From: Thermoprotei archaeon
GTDB lineage: Archaea; Thermoproteota; Thermoprotei_A; Sulfolobales; Ignisphaeraceae
Direction: 5' to 3'
Length of the DNA stretch: 9,590 nt
Assembly: GCA_003661905.1 (NCBI GenBank)
Contig: QMXA01000015.1
Span: 1-9,590 of the forward strand
Part shown: piece by piece, positions 7,120-9,590 of the stretch
How the letters are laid out: every line of letters begins with the position of its first letter
How positions within the stretch are numbered: the first letter of the stretch is position 1
The notes under the pieces: generated by a model
What the model saw: only the letters and a program-made list of their open reading frames with translations
Database searches by the model: none
Told to the model about the DNA's origin: nothing
Program-made: the position numbers and the translations under genes

Positions 7120-7155
7120 AACTACATTCATTTGCCATACTCTAGCTATGTAGTT
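7120..7155. repeat. Inverted repeat filling the convergent intergenic gap
   Basis: AACTACAT (7120-7127) and ATGTAGTT (7148-7155) are perfect 8-bp inverted copies with a 20-nt loop, occupying almost the whole 38-nt gap between two stop codons. It could form a hairpin in transcripts from either side and help 3'-end formation or block read-through. Archaeal termination normally relies on T-runs, and no strong run follows on the plus strand; on the minus strand the region beyond it, inside the small-subunit gene, is T-rich. Terminator function is an inference. Confidence 0.4.
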
Positions 7156-8337
7156 TCAGGGATACCAAATAACTCCTTCATCTTTGAGTTCTTTAATTTC
7201 TTGATCTCTATAGCCAAGCTCCTTCAATATTTCCTTAGTATGTTCACCCAGTAAGGGTGGTGGATATTTAGCAACTGGCTTAGTACCATCTATCACTGTT
7301 GGTAGTGCTAATTGAGGTATTTCTCCTAACTTCGTATGAGACATCTTCGTAACTATACCTGAGGTCTTTATATGGATATCACTAAATACTTCATCTATTT
7401 CATATACTGGAGCTACTGGTACTTTCACTTTTTCAAGTATTTCTATCCAGTACTCTCTAGGCTTTTTAGAGAATATCTCCTCGAGAATAGGTATCAATGC
7501 ATTTCTATTCTTAACTCTATCGGGATTAGTTCTAAATCTAGGGTCATTAGCTAAATCCTCAAGGCCTAGAGCTTTACACATAGCCTGCCATAATCTATCA
7601 TTAGCAGCAGCAACTATGAAATACTTACCTCTAGAATCTCTAAATGCTTGGTAAGGAACTATTGATGGATGAGCAGAGCCCATTCTTGGAGGTTTTCTCC
7701 TCGTTAATAGGTATATCATAGGTACATAACACATAGAGAAAACTGCAGCATCATACATAGATACCTCTATGTAACAAGGTCTCTTATCAGCGTATAGTGC
7801 TGCTAGTATATGTATAGATGCTATAAGACCTGTTATTACATCAAACAAAGCAAATGAGACCCTAATAGGAGGTCTTCCTTCCTCACCTGTTGTTGTCATT
7901 AATCCACTCATAGCTTGAATTATTATGTCGTAAGCTGGCTTTAGAGCATAAGGACTTCGTGATCCAAAACCTTTAATACTGCAATATATTAACCTAGGGT
8001 TCACACGTTTTAAGGATTGATAATTAACTCCTAGCTTCTCAGGTACTCCAGGTCTAAAATTCTCTATAACAACATCACATATGGAAGCTAATTTATATAT
8101 TATTTCACGTCCTTTTGAATGTTTTAGATTAATAACAATGCTCTTCTTACCCCTATTTATAGAGAGGAAATATGCACTCTCATCATTAACATGAGGTGCC
8201 CAAGTCCTGGTTTCATCACCCTTTGGAGATTCGACCTTTATTACTTCAGCACCTAGATCTGCGAGAACCATAGTTGCGAATGGACCTGCTAATGTGTGGC
8301 TTAAATCAAGCACTTTCAAATTCTTTAATATACTCAT
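7156..8337 (-). CDS. Family III CoA-transferase (CaiB/BaiF/Frc type)
   Basis: The enzyme moves CoA between carboxylic acids through an aspartyl-CoA thioester intermediate. Its 393 residues match the family's usual length (about 400). Seen in order: the N-terminal VLDLSHTLAGPFATMVLADLGAEVIKVE (8-36) typical of the family, NRGKKSIVINLK (61-72), the catalytic Asp137 in YDIIIQAMSG (136-145), and the C-terminal LGEHTKEILKELGY (363-376). The ATG at 8335-8337 was chosen over a GTG three codons upstream because that GTG is part of a GAGGTG ribosome-binding site with ideal 6-nt spacing. Substrates cannot be read from the sequence; formyl-CoA, succinyl-CoA:citramalate, carnitine and other activities all occur in the family. 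It is soluble. It follows the ornithine-cyclodeaminase-like gene on the same strand after a 67-nt gap that may hold its own promoter. Confidence 0.93.
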   Translation of the reverse strand: MSILKNLKVLDLSHTLAGPFATMVLADLGAEVIKVESPKGDETRTWAPHVNDESAYFLSINRGKKSIVINLKHSKGREIIYKLASICDVVIENFRPGVPEKLGVNYQSLKRVNPRLIYCSIKGFGSRSPYALKPAYDIIIQAMSGLMTTTGEEGRPPIRVSFALFDVITGLIASIHILAALYADKRPCYIEVSMYDAAVFSMCYVPMIYLLTRRKPPRMGSAHPSIVPYQAFRDSRGKYFIVAAANDRLWQAMCKALGLEDLANDPRFRTNPDRVKNRNALIPILEEIFSKKPREYWIEILEKVKVPVAPVYEIDEVFSDIHIKTSGIVTKMSHTKLGEIPQLALPTVIDGTKPVAKYPPPLLGEHTKEILKELGYRDQEIKELKDEGVIWYP

Positions 8338-8404
8338 CTCGAGCACCTCATCGTTTTATTTGGAGAAGAATTAAAAAGTCATGATCTATTTATTTGGGAA
8401 AAGA
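8338..8404 (-). promoter_or_regulatory. Intergenic promoter and ribosome-binding site of the CoA-transferase gene
   Basis: On the minus strand, GAGGTG (8344-8349) lies 6 nt before the ATG at 8337. A TATA-like TTTTTAATT at about 8370-8378 lies about 26 nt upstream of a start near 8347, leaving a leader of roughly 10 nt. The same T-run could serve as terminator for the upstream dehydrogenase-like gene. The CoA-transferase may thus have its own promoter as well as read-through. Confidence 0.5.
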
Positions 8405-9373
8405 TTAAAGCTCTATCTCAATGCCTATACCTTTCTCCTTAGCTAATCTATATGCTAATCCTGCAGCACATGCATCTTGAATTGCTAATCCTACACTCTT
8501 AAATACTGTGATTCCATCACCTATTCTTCCAGGCTTCTTACCTGCAACAACTTCGCCTAGTTCAGCAACTTGATCTAGCTTAAGAATCCCTTTCTCTACT
8601 GGGAATCTTATATCTCCAGTTTCTTTCATTACAGCTTCTTTCGAATCAACTACTATAACTTCAGCTCTCTTAATTACTTCATCGTTAAGTGCTCTTGCTT
8701 GGGGCATATGTGCTCCAATACTTATAACATGTACAGGTGGCTCTAATGCTTCACCAAATATCACTGGTTCTTTAGTAGTTGTAGCTTCGATAACTATTCT
8801 AGCACCTTTAACAGCTTCTTGAGGTGAGTTACATATAGTGACATTGAATCCTAAATCTTCTGCATATTTCTTAAATGATTCCATAGCTTCACGTCTCAGA
8901 TCATATATTCTGATATTACTTGTTTCAAATACCTTTGACACAAATCTTAGCTGATATCTTGCTTGAAAACCTGTACCTATGATAGCTATAGCCCCCTTAG
9001 CTTTAGGAGCCATATACTTTGCTGAAACACCACTAGCAGCTCCTGTACGTAGTGCTGTTAGAATTCCTCCTTCAAGAACTGCTAGTGGTGATCCTGTAGT
9101 AGGATCAAATAATGTTACTAGAGCTTGTATAGTTGGTAAACCTCTTTCAATATTAGTGGGTATGACATTGACAACTTTTATACCAACGCCATAGTTAGGA
9201 ACATAAGCTTGCATAACACCCCACCAGTTATTCTCAATCCACATAACAGTTCTAGGAGGCATCACTGTTTTTCCTTCAGAGAACATTGCAAATGCTTTGC
9301 CAATCTCATCTATAAGTAATTCCGGTTTCAATAATTCTTCAAGTTGTTTACTCGTTAAGAGAAGCACTTTCAA
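8405..9373 (-). CDS. Ornithine cyclodeaminase/mu-crystallin family NAD(P)-dependent enzyme (possible archaeal alanine dehydrogenase)
   Basis: This 322-residue protein belongs to the family that includes bacterial ornithine cyclodeaminase, archaeal alanine dehydrogenase (as in Archaeoglobus), imine reductases and mu-crystallin. The nucleotide-binding loop AIIGTGFQARYQL (129-141) is clear. Other family marks are PPRTVMW (39-45), GIKVVNV with Lys66, ALRTGAASG (107-115), VVDSKEAVMKETGDI (241-255), and FKSVGLAIQDACAA (291-304). Which amino or imino acid is the substrate cannot be told; alanine or a related oxoacid/amino acid pair is the best guess from archaeal homologues. The start is TTG (9371-9373), supported by GGTG 5 nt upstream; a GTG two codons later (9365-9367) is a less well spaced option. 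It precedes the CoA-transferase gene on the same strand. The upstream region carries a strong dyad over its predicted promoter, suggesting specific regulation. Confidence 0.92.
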   Translation of the reverse strand: MKVLLLTSKQLEELLKPELLIDEIGKAFAMFSEGKTVMPPRTVMWIENNWWGVMQAYVPNYGVGIKVVNVIPTNIERGLPTIQALVTLFDPTTGSPLAVLEGGILTALRTGAASGVSAKYMAPKAKGAIAIIGTGFQARYQLRFVSKVFETSNIRIYDLRREAMESFKKYAEDLGFNVTICNSPQEAVKGARIVIEATTTKEPVIFGEALEPPVHVISIGAHMPQARALNDEVIKRAEVIVVDSKEAVMKETGDIRFPVEKGILKLDQVAELGEVVAGKKPGRIGDGITVFKSVGLAIQDACAAGLAYRLAKEKGIGIEIEL

Positions 9374-9397
9374 ACTTACACCAGGATTATAATAATG

Positions 9398-9425
9398 TGT
9401 AGCTAAGTATTAATGTATAGCTACA
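9398..9425. repeat. Inverted repeat overlapping the dehydrogenase promoter; candidate operator
   Basis: TGTAGCTA (9398-9405) and TAGCTACA (9418-9425) are perfect 8-bp inverted copies separated by 12 bp, so their centres are 20 bp apart, about two helical turns. The spacer contains the TATA-like sequence predicted for the minus-strand dehydrogenase-like gene. A dimeric regulator bound here would compete with TBP/TFB. Regulator identity is unknown. Confidence 0.55.
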
Positions 9426-9436
9426 TCGTGTTGGTA

Positions 9437-9453
9437 TTAACATTTCTTAACAT
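9437..9453. repeat. Tandem TTAACAT direct repeat with 10-bp period
   Basis: TTAACAT occurs at 9437-9443 and again at 9447-9453, separated by TTC. One-turn spacing is compatible with a regulator binding one DNA face between the two divergent promoters. Chance occurrence is possible in this AT-rich spacer. Confidence 0.35.
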
Positions 9454-9529
9454 ATTATTGACTATGTCATGTATTAGGTATGGCCTAAGTTTTTAATTAA
9501 GTCTGCATAGGGTTTACTGAGGTGCTGCT

Positions 9530-9590
9530 GTGAACTTTATTAGAATTCTAAAAACTCCGAAGACTTACTTTGCTACTCTCCTTATAGTAC
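9530..9590 (+). CDS. Start of an unidentified, probably membrane, protein (3' end outside window)
   Basis: Twenty codons are visible from a GTG start at 9530, beginning MNFIRILKTPKTY and continuing into the hydrophobic FATLLIV, open to the edge. GAGGTG (9519-9524) with 5-nt spacing and a TATA-like element at 9490-9500 support it as a real gene. A short basic head followed by a hydrophobic run suggests a first membrane segment or a signal sequence, as in permease subunits, but too little is visible to name a family. It is divergent from the dehydrogenase-like gene. Confidence 0.55.
   Translation, partial: MNFIRILKTPKTYFATLLIV

Larger units (their letters stand above)
9374..9529. promoter_or_regulatory. 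Divergent promoter region between the dehydrogenase-like gene and the right-edge gene
   Basis: For the minus strand, GGTG at 9379-9382 is the ribosome-binding site for the TTG at 9373, and a TATA-like CATTAATACTTA near 9404-9415 would give a leader of about 12 nt. For the plus strand, TTTTTAATTAA at 9490-9500 is TATA-like and GAGGTG at 9519-9524 lies 5 nt before the GTG at 9530. Between them lie the dyad at 9398-9425 and the direct repeat at 9437-9453. A short TTAGG/CCTAA dyad (9474-9488) abuts the plus-strand TATA. Confidence 0.5.

Noticed and set aside
8338..8346. GTG at 8344-8346 as the CoA-transferase start
   Set aside because: The GTG is part of the GAGGTG ribosome-binding site; the ATG at 8335-8337 has ideal spacing from it and begins at the usual family N-terminus.
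7372..9194. Plus-strand open frames inside the CoA-transferase and dehydrogenase-like genes (7372-7554, 8979-9194)
   Set aside because: They mirror well-conserved minus-strand genes and show no initiation signals.
1..9590. CRISPR arrays, tRNA or rRNA genes, insertion sequences and defence systems
   Set aside because: No regularly spaced repeats, cloverleaf sequences, transposase motifs or terminal repeats were seen; nearly all the DNA is explained by the genes listed.

Overview
The window looks like a piece of a hyperthermophilic archaeal chromosome, most likely Thermoproteota (Crenarchaeota, for example a Desulfurococcales- or Ignisphaera-type lineage). The DNA is AT-rich, with AGA/ATA-rich codon use, frequent GTG and TTG starts, GGTG/GAGGTG ribosome-binding sites, TATA-type promoter sequences, and archaeal-type protein families. 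The exact lineage cannot be settled from this sequence alone.

Left block (1-1950, all minus strand, reading right to left): a GTG-started, mostly helical protein of unknown function (1471-1944), a radical SAM Fe-S protein (about 503-1450), and the N-terminal 163 codons of a metallo-beta-lactamase-fold hydrolase (1-489, running off the left edge). Gaps of 20 nt or less suggest one transcript. The radical SAM gene has a start problem: its conserved N-terminus is in frame, but no ATG/GTG/TTG lies between it and an in-frame TGA.

Central block (2135-7117, plus strand): a compact four-gene operon for a membrane-bound group 4 [NiFe] hydrogenase. The order is a HyfB/HycC-type antiporter-like subunit, a HyfC/HycD-type (NuoH-like) subunit, a fused NuoC-NuoD-type large subunit with all four Ni-binding cysteines, and a NuoB-like small subunit with the four cysteines of the proximal 4Fe-4S cluster. 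Genes overlap by 1 nt or are 2 nt apart. Both ends of the operon lie inside the window and are flanked by opposite-strand genes. No NuoI/HycF-type polyferredoxin, HycB-type ferredoxin, formate dehydrogenase, maturation protease or Hyp gene is present. The set equals the E. coli FHL-1 membrane arm plus its catalytic pair, without the electron-entry subunits. The likely role is H2 production or uptake coupled to ion translocation, with an electron partner encoded elsewhere.

Right block (7156-9373, minus strand): an ornithine cyclodeaminase/mu-crystallin-family NAD(P)-dependent enzyme, followed downstream by a family III (CaiB/Frc-type) CoA-transferase that probably also has its own promoter. 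This suggests amino-acid or organic-acid metabolism, with unknown substrates. The 156-nt divergent region 9374-9529 carries an 8-bp-arm dyad over the predicted dehydrogenase promoter and a 10-bp-period direct repeat, both candidate regulator sites. A plus-strand gene, probably for a membrane protein, begins at 9530 and leaves the window.
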